Source: an uncultured Dictyoglomus sp. | Lineage (GTDB): Bacteria > Dictyoglomota > Dictyoglomia > Dictyoglomales > Dictyoglomaceae | Length of the DNA stretch: 5,970 bases | Direction: 5' to 3' | Assembly (NCBI GenBank): GCA_938039765.1 | Contig: CALHTV010000023.1 | Coordinates: 1-5,970 of the forward strand | In this document: in pieces, positions 5,831-5,970 of the stretch | Layout of the letters: the number at the start of each line of letters is the position of its first letter | Numbering within the stretch: position 1 is the first letter of the stretch | Notes under the pieces: generated by a model | Databases searched by the model: none | What the model was told of the DNA's origin: nothing | What the model saw: the letters and a program-made list of their open reading frames with translations, nothing else | Position numbers and translations under genes: made by a program

Positions 5831-5970
5831 TTATTCAATAATTTTAGTTACGACACCTGCACCAACTGTTCTTCCACCTTCTCTAATAGCAAACCTTAAC
5901 CCTTCTTCTAATGCCACCGGCTTGATTAACTTTATCTCCATCTCTAAATTGTCCCCTGGCATCACCATCT
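5831..5970 (-). CDS. tuf: Elongation factor Tu, C-terminal fragment (partial at window edge)
   Basis: The last 45 codons of EF-Tu are present, ending in TAA at 5833..5831; the 5' part lies beyond the right edge. EF-Tu is the cytoplasmic GTPase that carries aminoacyl-tRNA to the ribosomal A site. The visible residues belong to the end of domain 3 (beta barrel). They read MVMPGDN at the start, then a [19 protein letters not shown] block and the typical final TKIIE, which is near-invariant across bacterial EF-Tu. The fragment was recovered by translating the minus strand directly. The stop lies 18 bp before the chosen rpsJ ATG, so tuf is the immediate upstream neighbour and the str operon appears to run into S10. 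The gene looks intact as far as it can be seen. The GTPase domain is outside the window. Confidence 0.96.
   Translation of the reverse strand, partial: MVMPGDNLEMEIKLIKPVALEEGLRFAIREGGRTVGAGVVTKIIE

Noticed and set aside
1..5970. Mobile element, CRISPR array, defence gene or other novel system
   Set aside because: Every base except short junctions belongs to the canonical ribosomal-protein order. No inserted gene, repeat array or compositional break was seen.

Overview
The window is a stretch of the bacterial str–S10–spc ribosomal-protein supercluster, read entirely from the minus strand. In transcription order (right to left) it holds the 3' end of tuf (EF-Tu), then rpsJ (S10), rplC (L3), rplD (L4), rplW (L23), rplB (L2), rpsS (S19), rplV (L22), rpsC (S3), rplP (L16), rpmC (L29), rpsQ (S17), rplN (L14) and rplX (L24). 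The window ends 5 bases after the rplX stop, where rplE would normally follow. Gene order is the canonical bacterial order, with nothing inserted or missing.

Organism: a bacterium with AT-rich DNA, Lys/Glu/Ile-rich proteins, strong GGAGG-type Shine-Dalgarno (SD) sites and extremely tight gene packing. Together these suggest a low-GC, probably thermophilic lineage. Several sequence details (WPQKGTGHARQG in L4, GAGGVQHVMKG in L3, the MSSYLEKQ start of S10) make me think of a Dictyoglomus-like or other deep-branching thermophile. That is a weak impression, not an identification.

Layout: the 13 complete genes and the tuf fragment fill almost every base. The largest gap between genes is 22 bp (rplC–rplD). 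Three junctions overlap: rplD/rplW by 4 bp, rpsC/rplP by 14 bp and rpsQ/rplN by about 20 bp. Two further junctions (rplV–rpsC and rplP–rpmC) are separated by a single base. SD sites therefore often lie inside the 3' end of the upstream gene. I see no internal terminator, no promoter that intergenic space could hold, and no room for an E. coli-style L4-responsive S10 leader. The simplest reading is one long transcript running from the str genes through S10 into spc.

How the genes work together: EF-Tu delivers aminoacyl-tRNA, and the other products are structural proteins of the 30S (S10, S19, S3, S17) and 50S (L3, L4, L23, L2, L22, L16, L29, L14, L24) subunits. Co-transcription with coupled translation keeps them in proportion.

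No novel system was found. The points worth a second look are modest: an acidic C-terminal tail on S17 that overlaps rplN, a divergent loop in L3 near the peptidyl-transferase centre, a four-cysteine knuckle in L24, and the fused, leaderless str/S10/spc arrangement.
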